DNA of 9,510 nucleotides from Candidatus Roizmanbacteria bacterium RIFCSPHIGHO2_02_FULL_43_11 (GTDB lineage Bacteria > Patescibacteriota > Microgenomatia > UBA1406 > HO2-37-13b). The stretch's first letter is position 1. Each line of letters opens with the position of its first letter. Location of the stretch: contig MFZT01000047.1 in assembly GCA_001789515.1 (NCBI GenBank), positions 409 through 9,918 of the forward strand. Direction: 5' to 3'. Shown in pieces: positions 1-7,359 of the stretch. A model generated the notes under the pieces. It saw nothing but the letters and a program-made list of their open reading frames with translations. It was not told the DNA's origin and ran no database searches. Position numbers and translations under genes: made by a program.

Positions 1-1925
1 TTTAAATCGGGCTGTTGCGCAAGAACCTTGACCATCAAGAGATGCCAGATTGGGGCAGCACCAGTGACTCCCGAGGCTACATAGCTCATGGGCTTATTAT
101 TGTTATTCCCAACCCACACTGCTGCTAAAAAGTTTGGTGTGTAACCAATCGTCCAGTTATCACGGAAATCGTTTGTTGTACCTGTTTTAACTGAAACTGT
201 TTTTTTAGGTATTACAAGCTGACTGTTTGTCCCAAATGCCGCAGACCTTGCGCCATTATCTGCCAAAATATTAGAGATGATAAAGGCAGTTTCCTTCGAA
301 ATGGCACGTTTTCCTTGAATACCAAGAAAGTTTGGATATTGCATGGGCTGCCAGATATTTTTGATGTAATTTGGGTCTTTATATTCATACAGAACTTTTC
401 CCCGTTTATCTGTCACTTTCAAAATTGAGACCACACCTTTAGGTACACCTTCATTTGAAAATGCAGAAAAAGCTTGTGCCATCTCAACCATCGAGACTTC
501 CCCTCCTCCAAGAGTAAGAGAAAGCCCGTAGCGATTTGGGTCTTTAAAGGATTTGATCAGAAAACCCGAGGATGAAGCAATAAACTCTTTCACGCCATTT
601 TTAGCCATCATGCGTACAGCGGGAATATTGAGCGAATTTGCAAGTGCGTACCGTAATTGAACAGGCCCACGAAATGTGCCATCATAATTGCCAGGACAGT
701 AAGCTTTAGGCTGCCCTTCGTTTTGAAAGCATGTTGGCCCATCATTGAAAACACTTGCTGCTGTAACAATCTTTCGGTCAATACCAATGGCATAATTGAT
801 CGGTTTAATGGATGACCCTGGCTGACGATGGGGAGTTGTTGTCACATTGAATGACCCAAAACCTGGAGTAAAAAAATCCACAGATCCGATCATTGCAAGA
901 ATTTCTCCTGTAGCAGGCCTTGTCACTAATGCTGCACCGTTGGATATGTTATACCGAGCAACTGCCCTAATTTCATCTTTGACTATTGCCTCGGAAGAGG
1001 CCTGCAAATCAGCATCCAAGGTTGTTATGATCTTAAGACCACCCTCTCCAACTAAAGCTTTCCCATATTCCTTCTCCAATATATCACGCACATAAAATAC
1101 AAAGTGCGGCGCAGCTATTTTCGTATGAGGAGGACGTATGTCAAGTCTTTCCCTTAAAGCCTGATCCTGCTGTTTTTCTGTAATAAATCCCAGTTCCTGC
1201 ATTCTACTAAGTACTTGCTTCTGACGTGCTTTTGCTTTTTCAAGGTTCGTATAGGGATTATACGCAGATGGAGCTGCAGGAAGCCCAGCAAGAAGAGCTG
1301 CCTCTGAGAGTTTTAGATCCTTGGCATCTTTTCCAAAGTATGATTTTGCTGCAGCCTGAACGCCATAGGAGACACCCCCATATGGCACTTGACTGAGATA
1401 CAATTCCATAATTTCATCTTTGCTCAGCAGCTGCTCGATTTGAATTGCCAGAACTGCTTCTCTAAGTTTGCGTTTAATAGTTCTTTCTGGAGTTAAAAGA
1501 GCTGACTTCACAAGTTGCTGAGTGAGCGTTGACCCTCCCTGTTTTGCGTGTTTCAAAAAAATCATATCTTTGAATGCTCGTAAAATGCCACCAATCACCG
1601 AGATTCCTCCATGTTTGTAGAAGTTTGCGTCCTCAATGGCAATCGTTGCCTGAGGAACATATGCAGGAATTTCAGACAAAGTCACCGAGGTTCTATTTTC
1701 TTCGTTATAAACCTCATACAGAAGTTTGCCATTGCGGTCATAAATGCGGGAAGAAAGAGGAATAACGCCATAATCTTGAAGACCTCGAGGGTCTGGAAGG
1801 TCCTTGAAGATGTAGTAATAGGCAACAGCGGTAGATAAAAATAATAGAAATAAACTTATTCCCACAATAGCCTTTTTCAAAAAGAGGGTTTTCTTACTAT
1901 TTTTGATCTTTATTCGAATCTTCAT
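1..1925 (-). CDS. Class A penicillin-binding protein (PBP1A-type glycosyltransferase/transpeptidase), 3' end cut by window edge
   Basis: Bifunctional peptidoglycan synthase: it polymerises lipid II into glycan strands and cross-links the stem peptides outside the membrane. The frame is open for 641 codons from ATG 1925 to the left edge, with no stop; only the C-terminal tail seems missing. One membrane anchor covers residues 18-40. The GT51 domain shows EDxxFxxHxG (catalytic E98, H105), GGSTLTQQL (130-138), RKxxE (E156) and an ELYLSQ motif in which the usual Asn is Ser178. The transpeptidase domain shows SSIK (nucleophile S371, K374), SLN (431-433) and KTGT (580-583), so all active-site motifs are intact. 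Cys399 and Cys410 sit in a transpeptidase loop and could form a disulfide. The gene starts 20 bp after the alaS stop with no ribosome binding site or clear promoter in the gap, so co-transcription with alaS is likely. It is a paralogue of the PBP at 5122-7359: 38 of 60 residues match across the start of the GT51 domain. Confidence 0.95.
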   Translation of the reverse strand, partial: MKIRIKIKNSKKTLFLKKAIVGISLFLLFLSTAVAYYYIFKDLPDPRGLQDYGVIPLSSRIYDRNGKLLYEVYNEENRTSVTLSEIPAYVPQATIAIEDANFYKHGGISVIGGILRAFKDMIFLKHAKQGGSTLTQQLVKSALLTPERTIKRKLREAVLAIQIEQLLSKDEIMELYLSQVPYGGVSYGVQAAAKSYFGKDAKDLKLSEAALLAGLPAAPSAYNPYTNLEKAKARQKQVLSRMQELGFITEKQQDQALRERLDIRPPHTKIAAPHFVFYVRDILEKEYGKALVGEGGLKIITTLDADLQASSEAIVKDEIRAVARYNISNGAALVTRPATGEILAMIGSVDFFTPGFGSFNVTTTPHRQPGSSIKPINYAIGIDRKIVTAASVFNDGPTCFQNEGQPKAYCPGNYDGTFRGPVQLRYALANSLNIPAVRMMAKNGVKEFIASSSGFLIKSFKDPNRYGLSLTLGGGEVSMVEMAQAFSAFSNEGVPKGVVSILKVTDKRGKVLYEYKDPNYIKNIWQPMQYPNFLGIQGKRAISKETAFIISNILADNGARSAAFGTNSQLVIPKKTVSVKTGTTNDFRDNWTIGYTPNFLAAVWVGNNNNKPMSYVASGVTGAAPIWHLLMVKVLAQQPDL

Positions 1926-1945
1926 AGAAATATTTATGAAGTAAA

Positions 1946-3721
1946 TTATGACCGCGCATAAATCCTCACACTCTGCGCTCCAATTTTTTCCACCTTGTAA
2001 ATATTTATCTTTCCAATCTTCGTAGTGCTTTCAACATGAGGCCCTCCACAAAATTCTTTCGAATAGGCTGTTTCCGGTTTCCCTTCTTCTCCTCCAATGG
2101 TATAGACACTTACCTCATTTCCGTATTTTTCTCTAAAAAATGATAAAGCACCAATTTTTTCAGCATCCTCGCGTTTCATAATACATTTCTTTACAGGTAA
2201 TCCAGCTTGAATTTTCTCATTTAGAATTGTTGCCACTTTAGCAATTTCTTCATCAGTCGGTTTATGATCCAGATGAGTATCAAAGCGTAGACGTTCTTGG
2301 GTAATATTTGATCCCTCTTGACGAATAGTATCACCGAAGACATCTTTTAGCGCTTGTTGCAAAAGATGTGTTGCCGTATGATATCGTATGACTTGGTCCG
2401 ATTCTTCTGCAAGACCTCCTCGAAATTTACCTACAGATGCTGTCTGTGACAATTTTTGGTGATCCTTTCTAGCTTGAAGGAATGATTCCATATCAAGCTC
2501 ATGTCCCCCTTCCTTCAAAAGCTCACGCGTGACTTCAACTGGAAAACCATACGACTGGAAAAGGTCAAACGCCTCCTTCCCAGTGATCTGGTCTTTTTTC
2601 TTGAGGAGCTGAAGCCCCTTTTTGAGTGAATGTTGAAATTTATCCATCTCATCATGTATAACAGCCTGGTATTGAGCCGGATCAGTATTACTCGTGTATA
2701 TTTCTTGGAAAACATTTAACACGGGTGGAACAATGTGAGCTAAATCATAGAGTTTGTCAGTACCTCCTGTCATTTGGTAAACTTTGATTGCAGCTCTCCT
2801 AAGTAGTCTTCTTAAAACATACCCATGTTCCTTATTTGATGGGATGACACCATCCTTGATAAGAAAAATCGAGGCACGCATATGATCTGCAATAACACGT
2901 ATATGAGAAGCGTTACCTTCATAGGATGCATGCAAAATTTCTTCAGCAGATTGAATAATAGGCATAAATAACGAGGTTCTAAAAATGTCCTTCTCACCCT
3001 CGATTGCCGCAAGAGTCCGTTCTAGACCACCTCCAAAGTCAACACCTTTTTGAGGTAACTTCTGTAAAGTTCCATTAGCTTGTTTTTCATACTCGATAAA
3101 GACCGAATTTGCTATCTCAAGAAAACGGGATTCATTTGATTCTGGACCATTATGAGAGCCTTCTCCAAAGTCATAGAAAATTTCTGCATCTGGTCCTCCT
3201 ATCTCGCCTGAAGGCATTTGTTCTGGTCTCCCAGACCGAGACCACCAATTACTTTCGTAATAAAAAATGTGGTTATCATCAACACCAAGCTTCCTCCACT
3301 CTGCCGCAGACTCTTCATCCTGCCCAACTCCGGAACCTCCAGCATATACTGTTACATAAAGTTTTTCTCTTGGGAGACTCAGAGTGTCAGTAAAAAACTC
3401 CCATATCCACGAAAGCTGCTCACCTTTAAAATAATCACCCAAAGACCAGTTGCCCATCATCTCAAAAAAAGTTGTGTGGCGGTTATCTCCCACTTCGTCA
3501 ATATCCTGAGTACGGACACAGGGTTGGATGTTGACAAGTCTTTTGCCTGATGGGTAAACTTCGCGACTAGACAAAAACGGGACAAGTGGCTGCATGCCTG
3601 AGCTGGTAAATAATGTCGTCGCATCACCTTGTAGAACAAGTGGAGATGCTTCAATGACAGTATGACCTCGTTCTTCAAAAAAATTGAGGTACAGTTGACG
3701 AAGTTCATTATGTGAAATCAT
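1946..3721 (-). CDS. alaS: Alanyl-tRNA synthetase, short form lacking the C-Ala domain
   Basis: Class II aminoacyl-tRNA synthetase that charges tRNA-Ala with alanine and carries a domain that hydrolyses mischarged Ser/Gly-tRNA-Ala. The N-terminus aligns with the AlaRS start (an ELRQ..L.FFEERGH pattern at residues 6-20). The catalytic core has the FTSSGMQPLVPFL segment (38-50), motif 2 around R70 to FFEMMGNWSLGDYFK (85-99) and motif 3 GGGLERT (230-236). A helical tRNA-binding region follows to about residue 430. The editing core has the zinc-site motifs HTATH (H448, H452) and CGGPH (C558, H562). The protein ends at 591 residues, whereas typical bacterial AlaRS has about 870. The C-terminal oligomerisation/tRNA-elbow domain is absent, and the stretch between the helical region and HTATH is so short that the editing beta-barrel also seems to be missing. 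The stop is a clean TAA with no remnant downstream, so I read this as a compact family form and not as a broken gene. A promoter abuts the ATG. Confidence 0.97.
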   Translation of the reverse strand: MISHNELRQLYLNFFEERGHTVIEASPLVLQGDATTLFTSSGMQPLVPFLSSREVYPSGKRLVNIQPCVRTQDIDEVGDNRHTTFFEMMGNWSLGDYFKGEQLSWIWEFFTDTLSLPREKLYVTVYAGGSGVGQDEESAAEWRKLGVDDNHIFYYESNWWSRSGRPEQMPSGEIGGPDAEIFYDFGEGSHNGPESNESRFLEIANSVFIEYEKQANGTLQKLPQKGVDFGGGLERTLAAIEGEKDIFRTSLFMPIIQSAEEILHASYEGNASHIRVIADHMRASIFLIKDGVIPSNKEHGYVLRRLLRRAAIKVYQMTGGTDKLYDLAHIVPPVLNVFQEIYTSNTDPAQYQAVIHDEMDKFQHSLKKGLQLLKKKDQITGKEAFDLFQSYGFPVEVTRELLKEGGHELDMESFLQARKDHQKLSQTASVGKFRGGLAEESDQVIRYHTATHLLQQALKDVFGDTIRQEGSNITQERLRFDTHLDHKPTDEEIAKVATILNEKIQAGLPVKKCIMKREDAEKIGALSFFREKYGNEVSVYTIGGEEGKPETAYSKEFCGGPHVESTTKIGKINIYKVEKIGAQSVRIYARS

Positions 3722-3727
3722 GGCTCT

Positions 3728-3736
3728 ATTGTACCA
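3728..3736 (-). promoter_or_regulatory. Extended -10 promoter for alaS, near-leaderless
   Basis: Read on the minus strand, TGGTACAAT is an extended -10 element (TGn followed by TACAAT). It ends 6 bases before the alaS ATG at 3721. Transcription starting about 7 bases downstream would begin at or next to the start codon, giving a leaderless or near-leaderless mRNA. There is no good -35 box at 16-18 bp; the extended -10 may compensate. No Shine-Dalgarno sequence fits in front of this ATG. The call rests on motif match only. Confidence 0.55.
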
Positions 3737-3844
3737 AATGCTCTTGTCTCAACGTGTCTTTAGGTTGTAAGATTCCTCTCTCCACTGTCCCACAATACAT
3801 GTTGGAAGTGCTGTATAATAGCTACGATTTCACATGGAACATGG

Positions 3845-3885
3845 TAGAAGTCATCTCATGATCATAGGTTTTTAGATGACTTTTA
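3845..3885 (+). repeat. Inverted repeat (stem-loop) in the divergent intergenic region
   Basis: TAGAAGTCATCT (3845-3856) pairs with AGATGACTTTTA (3874-3885): twelve base pairs including one G-U wobble, with a 17-base loop. The core AAGTCATCT/AGATGACTT is a perfect 9-bp match. The 3' arm ends in a short T run, so on the plus strand it could be a weak terminator or the 3' end of a short RNA started from the TATAAT at 3814-3819. It could equally be an operator upstream of the promoter at 3920. The arms are AT-rich, which makes the terminator reading weak. Confidence 0.5.
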
Positions 3886-3919
3886 AATGTTGCAAAAGCT
3901 CTTCACAGTTTGCGTTAGG

Positions 3920-3948
3920 TTGACTTTTAGCTGATTTTTCCCTATTAT
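3920..3948 (+). promoter_or_regulatory. Sigma70-type promoter for the Ig-like/DUF5666-like gene pair
   Basis: TTGACT (3920-3925) and TATTAT (3943-3948) are separated by exactly 17 bp, a near-consensus housekeeping promoter. The expected transcription start is around 3955, about 6 bases before the ATG at 3962. This leaves no room for a Shine-Dalgarno site, and none is seen. It would drive both 3962-4375 and the overlapping 4375-5130 gene. Confidence 0.75.
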
Positions 3949-3961
3949 AGTCACACTATTT

Positions 3962-4375
3962 ATGAAGAAAGAAACAGGAATAGCAGTTTTTCTTGGTATT
4001 CTTGCTGGTATCCTTATCGCATTTTTTGTTATATCCGGTACTCGTAGAGAACAGCAAACACCTTCTGGCGTGATACAGTCGAATATCACACCAACAATTG
4101 TTATTGCTACTAACGAGATCTCACCTATTACTATAGAGGAGCCAAAATCTGAGGCTATTGTGACATCTTCAGATATTACTGTAAAGGGTTCTGCACAGGA
4201 GGATGCTCTCGTAGTTATTCAGACAGCGATAGATGAAAGGGTATTTAAAAACAAGGCTAAAACATTTTCCGAAGATGTGCAGGTTGCACCTGGAGAAAAT
4301 ACTATCAAGATTACTACCTATTCTCATAAAAATATCGACAGTAAATCCGTTGTTATATATTACCTACCAAAATAA
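3962..4375 (+). CDS. Membrane-anchored protein with a bacterial Ig-like domain, function unknown
   Basis: This 137-residue protein has a short positive N-terminus, one hydrophobic helix (about residues 6-25) followed by Arg-Arg, a Thr/Ile-rich linker (about 33-58), and a compact beta-rich domain (about 60-136). The pattern of that domain is typical of bacterial Ig-like folds: a Glu-Ala-Ile-Val strand, DITVKGSA (71-78), a conserved ALVVIQ strand, VQVAPGENTIKI (107-118), and a closing strand VVIYYLP. Such domains usually mediate surface adhesion or spacing, with no catalysis. The fold assignment is inference from strand pattern. It is probably an exported protein tethered by its N-terminal helix, although the helix could be a cleaved signal peptide. 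It overlaps the next gene by one base (TAATG), so the two are likely co-translated and may act together. The start is fixed by the promoter, which lies just upstream of this ATG. Confidence 0.85.
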   Translation: MKKETGIAVFLGILAGILIAFFVISGTRREQQTPSGVIQSNITPTIVIATNEISPITIEEPKSEAIVTSSDITVKGSAQEDALVVIQTAIDERVFKNKAKTFSEDVQVAPGENTIKITTYSHKNIDSKSVVIYYLPK

Positions 4376-5130
4376 TGATTCAGAAGAATATCTACCTTTT
4401 AACTACTGTTGTCATCCTCATCACAATTACCTTTATGCGCAGTCCTGTTTTCTCGGTTTCAGTGTCAATTACTCCCTCCTTAAGCCCGTCTCCTACTCCG
4501 ACAAAAGAGCAAACTCCAATAGATAGCACTATTAAGTCACTCAAGGAAAAAATCGAGAACAAGGTTGAGGAAATTAATAAGAGGACAAAAAAAATGATCA
4601 AAGGACGTGTAGTGAGTACTAAGGGTAATGCCGTCCAAATTACATCTCCAGAAGGCAAAAAGTATACTGTAACTATTGATGACACCATTACAACCTTTTA
4701 TAAAGTATCTGTAACCGGGCTTGATAATGCAGAGCAGTCAGACGCAGAAGAGGGGGCATATGTACTTGTCCAGGGCCCTGAAATTGAAGACCAAGTCACA
4801 GCTAACAGTCTGTACATTCAGCCTCAATACCTTGTCCTGAGTGGTCAGATTACTACAACAGATAAGGATACTTTCACTATCAGTCTTGTAACTCAGAGTC
4901 GCGACACATATACATTGGATATTGAGAAAGGTACGAAACAGCTTATTATGAATTCGAAAGATTTGAGCCTTAGTAAATCAGGTTTTAGTAAATTTCGAAT
5001 TGGGGATCGGGTCCATTTTGTAGCCGAAAAATCTACGGATGAATCGTCAAAGAATTATAGTGCCATACGTACTGTTATTATTCCTCAGGAGTATTTTTCA
5101 GAAGAGCTCTCCCCAACAAAATCAGAATAA
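4375..5130 (+). CDS. Secreted protein with tandem DUF5666-like beta domains, function unknown
   Basis: The 251-residue protein begins with a signal-peptide-like hydrophobic segment (about 6-20), then a Ser/Pro/Thr linker (32-48) and a charged amphipathic helix (about 52-74, rich in Lys and Glu, possibly a short coiled coil). Two similar beta-rich units follow, about 76-151 and 155-238. Each opens with a GRV/GQI strand, runs through a 'VQIT.../FTIS...' strand pair, passes an Asp-Thr or Gly-Thr turn, has a GAYVLV or GDRVHFV strand, and closes with IQPQ or IIPQ. This repeat pattern resembles DUF5666-type domains; I recognise the layout but cannot confirm the family. The ATG overlaps the upstream stop (TAATG). 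The stop lies inside the 3' end of the opposing penicillin-binding protein gene, so no intergenic terminator is possible. An extracytoplasmic, cell-wall-associated location is likely. Confidence 0.85.
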   Translation: MIQKNIYLLTTVVILITITFMRSPVFSVSVSITPSLSPSPTPTKEQTPIDSTIKSLKEKIENKVEEINKRTKKMIKGRVVSTKGNAVQITSPEGKKYTVTIDDTITTFYKVSVTGLDNAEQSDAEEGAYVLVQGPEIEDQVTANSLYIQPQYLVLSGQITTTDKDTFTISLVTQSRDTYTLDIEKGTKQLIMNSKDLSLSKSGFSKFRIGDRVHFVAEKSTDESSKNYSAIRTVIIPQEYFSEELSPTKSE

Positions 5131-7359
5131 CTGCTGCTGGTAAAACGGGCTTGGATATGGCGTAACGGAGAGTATAGCCCCTTTACAGTCTTTATCTGTT
5201 TCTGTACCCGCAATAAAATATTCTAGACTGCGATAATGACACGGCCTTGTCACAATCTTATCCGGAACATCAAATGAGAAACTTTGCTGAGCAGAAAGAA
5301 TATGCGGGTTTACCTGTAGGGTAAGCTGCATAACTCTATGCCATATTGGCGCGGCACCTGTTATTCCGGAGGTGAGAACTGGATTCATAGGAGTATTATC
5401 ATTATTACCAACCCATACACCGACAAAGTACTTTCTAGTATAACCATTGGTCCAGTTATCTCGTTTCTCGTTTGTTGTGCCTGTCTTCACAGCAACTTCT
5501 TCGTCTGGTATGACAAGGCTCGAACGTGCACCAAAGGCTGATTCCCTGGCCTTGTTATCAGACAAAATATCTGAAATGATAAAACTCGTTTCCGGCGAGA
5601 GTACTAGCTCCCCTTTTGGTTGCGAAAATTTCTCAAGTATTTTCCCACGATAATCCTCTACTGAGATAATTGAATTAAGATCGACACGTTCTCCATAATT
5701 AGCAAGTGTGCCCATTGCAACTGCCATGTCTGTAAGTTTCACCTCTCCTCCACCAAGCGCTAACGAAAGACCATACCTCTCTGGTGTATCCCACGTTGTG
5801 ATGCCCATTTTGCGAGCGTGGTCAATGAAACGGCCCACACCAAGCTCATTAAGCACCCGCACCGCAGGAACGTTATATGAGTTTCCTAAGGCATATCGTA
5901 TTGGCACAAGCCCATGATAACGATTGTCGTAATTTAAAGGGCGGTATGGTTTTGAGCCAGGAATTTGAAATACCACAGGTGTATCCTGCAAAATCGAAGC
6001 TGCAGTAAACTTTCCTGACTCAAGTGCAAGAGAATACATGACAGGCTTTATTGACGAACCAGGCTGTCTTCGAGCTGTTGTAACATTATATGCACCATAA
6101 GGCTCTTCGTAGTAATTCTTGGATCCAACCATTGCTAGTATTTCACCAGTTGAAGGAGCTGTTACCAACACTGCACCATTGTGAACGTTTAAATTGCTAA
6201 TTTTGTTTAGTTCATCTCGTAAAATTTTCTCGACCTCTTCCTGTAAGGTAATATCAAGTGTTGTGATGACACGTAATCCCCCCTCTTCAACCTGCCGTAA
6301 CCCATATTTCTGCTCAAGAAGTGACTTTACATAGAAAACAAAATGTGGCGCCCGCAGGAATGTCTTCGGTGGCTCAACAGTAAGAGGAATTTGTTCTTGA
6401 GAAGCTAACGTCTCTTGTGAAATATACCCAACCTCAGACATACTCCTCAGCACCTCATTCCTACGTTGCATAGCTAAAAGCGGGTTCACATATGGTGAAT
6501 ATAAAGATGGTGCACGAGTTAATCCTGCAAGGAATGCTGCCTGATTAATATCAAGGTCCCTGGCTGGAGTATTGAAATATAATCGAGCTGCTTCTTCAAT
6601 CCCGTAGGCTGTTCCTCCATATGAAACCTGATTGAGATACATTTCCAGTATCTGTTTTTTCGTATAAATTTTCTCTGTCCATAATGCAAGTATTGCCTCT
6701 CGAGCTTTACGTTCCAATGTTCTTTCAGGAGAAAGCAGCGATGCTTTCACCAGTTGCTGAGTAATCGTAGAGCCTCCTTGTAATTCTCCAGTTGCGTAGG
6801 TATCTTTGAGAGCCCGTAGGACTCCACCAACCAATGAGATACCATTATGCCTGTAAAAGTCTTTATCCTCTATTGCCAGAGTCGCTTGAATGACATATTC
6901 TGGCAGAGTATCAATAGAAACTGGCGTCCTGTTTTGATCACGATATACATCATAGAGGAGGTTGCCGTTTCTATCATAAATCTGGGTTGAAACTGAAAAA
7001 TTCACTCGCCCAATAAGTCGAGGGTTCGGTAGTGACTGCACAAGATCGTATGATCGTTGGATAAAAATTATTATCATTGCTGTCAGTACACCAAGTAGGA
7101 AATAGCGAAATTTTACCCTTTTGTGGGTTCTTGTTGCACGTTCAGGAGAAAGCTTAACTCTAAAAGCTTGCAATATATATGTTTTTACTCTACCACTAGC
7201 GTAGCGAGCAGAAGTTACCGCCCGGACAATACCTCTTGCAAGGTGTGTGCACACCAAGATATAGAGTCGTATAAGCGATGCACAGAGATACAGAAGGTTA
7301 TCCCCGATAAAAATAAGCATCAGCACAACATAAAGGGTTATTCTTACAAAAATGTCCAT
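5122..7359 (-). CDS. Class A penicillin-binding protein (PBP1A-type) with extra N-terminal membrane hairpin
   Basis: Complete bifunctional peptidoglycan synthase, 745 residues from ATG 7359. GT51 motifs: EDxxFxxHxG (catalytic E164), GGSTITQQL (195-203), RKxxE (E221) and YLN (241-243). Transpeptidase motifs: SSIK (nucleophile S435, K438), SYN (494-496) and KTGT (625-628). The usual single anchor lies at about 87-100, but two further hydrophobic segments precede it (about 3-19 and 21-37), followed by a basic stretch. Three crossings would still place both enzyme domains outside. The C-terminal tail carries Cys707 and Cys725, a possible disulfide. An in-frame GTG at 7389 would add ten residues (MWFWLIRSRT). 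It sits only about 9 bases from the predicted transcription start, so a near-leaderless GTG start is a real alternative. I prefer the ATG, although its AAGGA lies only 2 bases upstream, too close for a good ribosome binding site. The 3' end overlaps the opposing gene by 9 bp. Confidence 0.95.
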   Translation of the reverse strand: MDIFVRITLYVVLMLIFIGDNLLYLCASLIRLYILVCTHLARGIVRAVTSARYASGRVKTYILQAFRVKLSPERATRTHKRVKFRYFLLGVLTAMIIIFIQRSYDLVQSLPNPRLIGRVNFSVSTQIYDRNGNLLYDVYRDQNRTPVSIDTLPEYVIQATLAIEDKDFYRHNGISLVGGVLRALKDTYATGELQGGSTITQQLVKASLLSPERTLERKAREAILALWTEKIYTKKQILEMYLNQVSYGGTAYGIEEAARLYFNTPARDLDINQAAFLAGLTRAPSLYSPYVNPLLAMQRRNEVLRSMSEVGYISQETLASQEQIPLTVEPPKTFLRAPHFVFYVKSLLEQKYGLRQVEEGGLRVITTLDITLQEEVEKILRDELNKISNLNVHNGAVLVTAPSTGEILAMVGSKNYYEEPYGAYNVTTARRQPGSSIKPVMYSLALESGKFTAASILQDTPVVFQIPGSKPYRPLNYDNRYHGLVPIRYALGNSYNVPAVRVLNELGVGRFIDHARKMGITTWDTPERYGLSLALGGGEVKLTDMAVAMGTLANYGERVDLNSIISVEDYRGKILEKFSQPKGELVLSPETSFIISDILSDNKARESAFGARSSLVIPDEEVAVKTGTTNEKRDNWTNGYTRKYFVGVWVGNNDNTPMNPVLTSGITGAAPIWHRVMQLTLQVNPHILSAQQSFSFDVPDKIVTRPCHYRSLEYFIAGTETDKDCKGAILSVTPYPSPFYQQQLF

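Larger units (their letters stand above)
3722..3961. other. Divergent intergenic region between alaS and the Ig-like protein gene
   Basis: These 240 bp hold no credible reading frame on either strand. They contain the alaS promoter at one end, the promoter of the plus-strand gene pair at the other, and between them an isolated TATAAT (3814-3819) followed by an inverted repeat (3845-3885). I see no tRNA-like cloverleaf and no insertion-sequence end. Confidence 0.7.

Noticed and set aside
3109..3550. Overlapping plus-strand frames of 94-110 codons inside alaS
   Set aside because: They are antisense shadows of a highly conserved synthetase and show no family features, start signals or sensible composition.
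3747..3752. TTGAGA as the -35 box of the alaS promoter
   Set aside because: It is only 13 bp from the TACAAT -10, too short for a sigma70 spacer.
3944..3949. TATAAT on the minus strand within the plus-strand -10
   Set aside because: The plus-strand TATTATA is near-palindromic so it also reads TATAAT in reverse, but no -35 lies upstream on the minus strand and alaS has a closer promoter.
5147..5180. GGGCT/AGCCC stem after the plus-strand stop, as a terminator
   Set aside because: Five base pairs with a 24-base loop and only CTTT after it; too weak to call.
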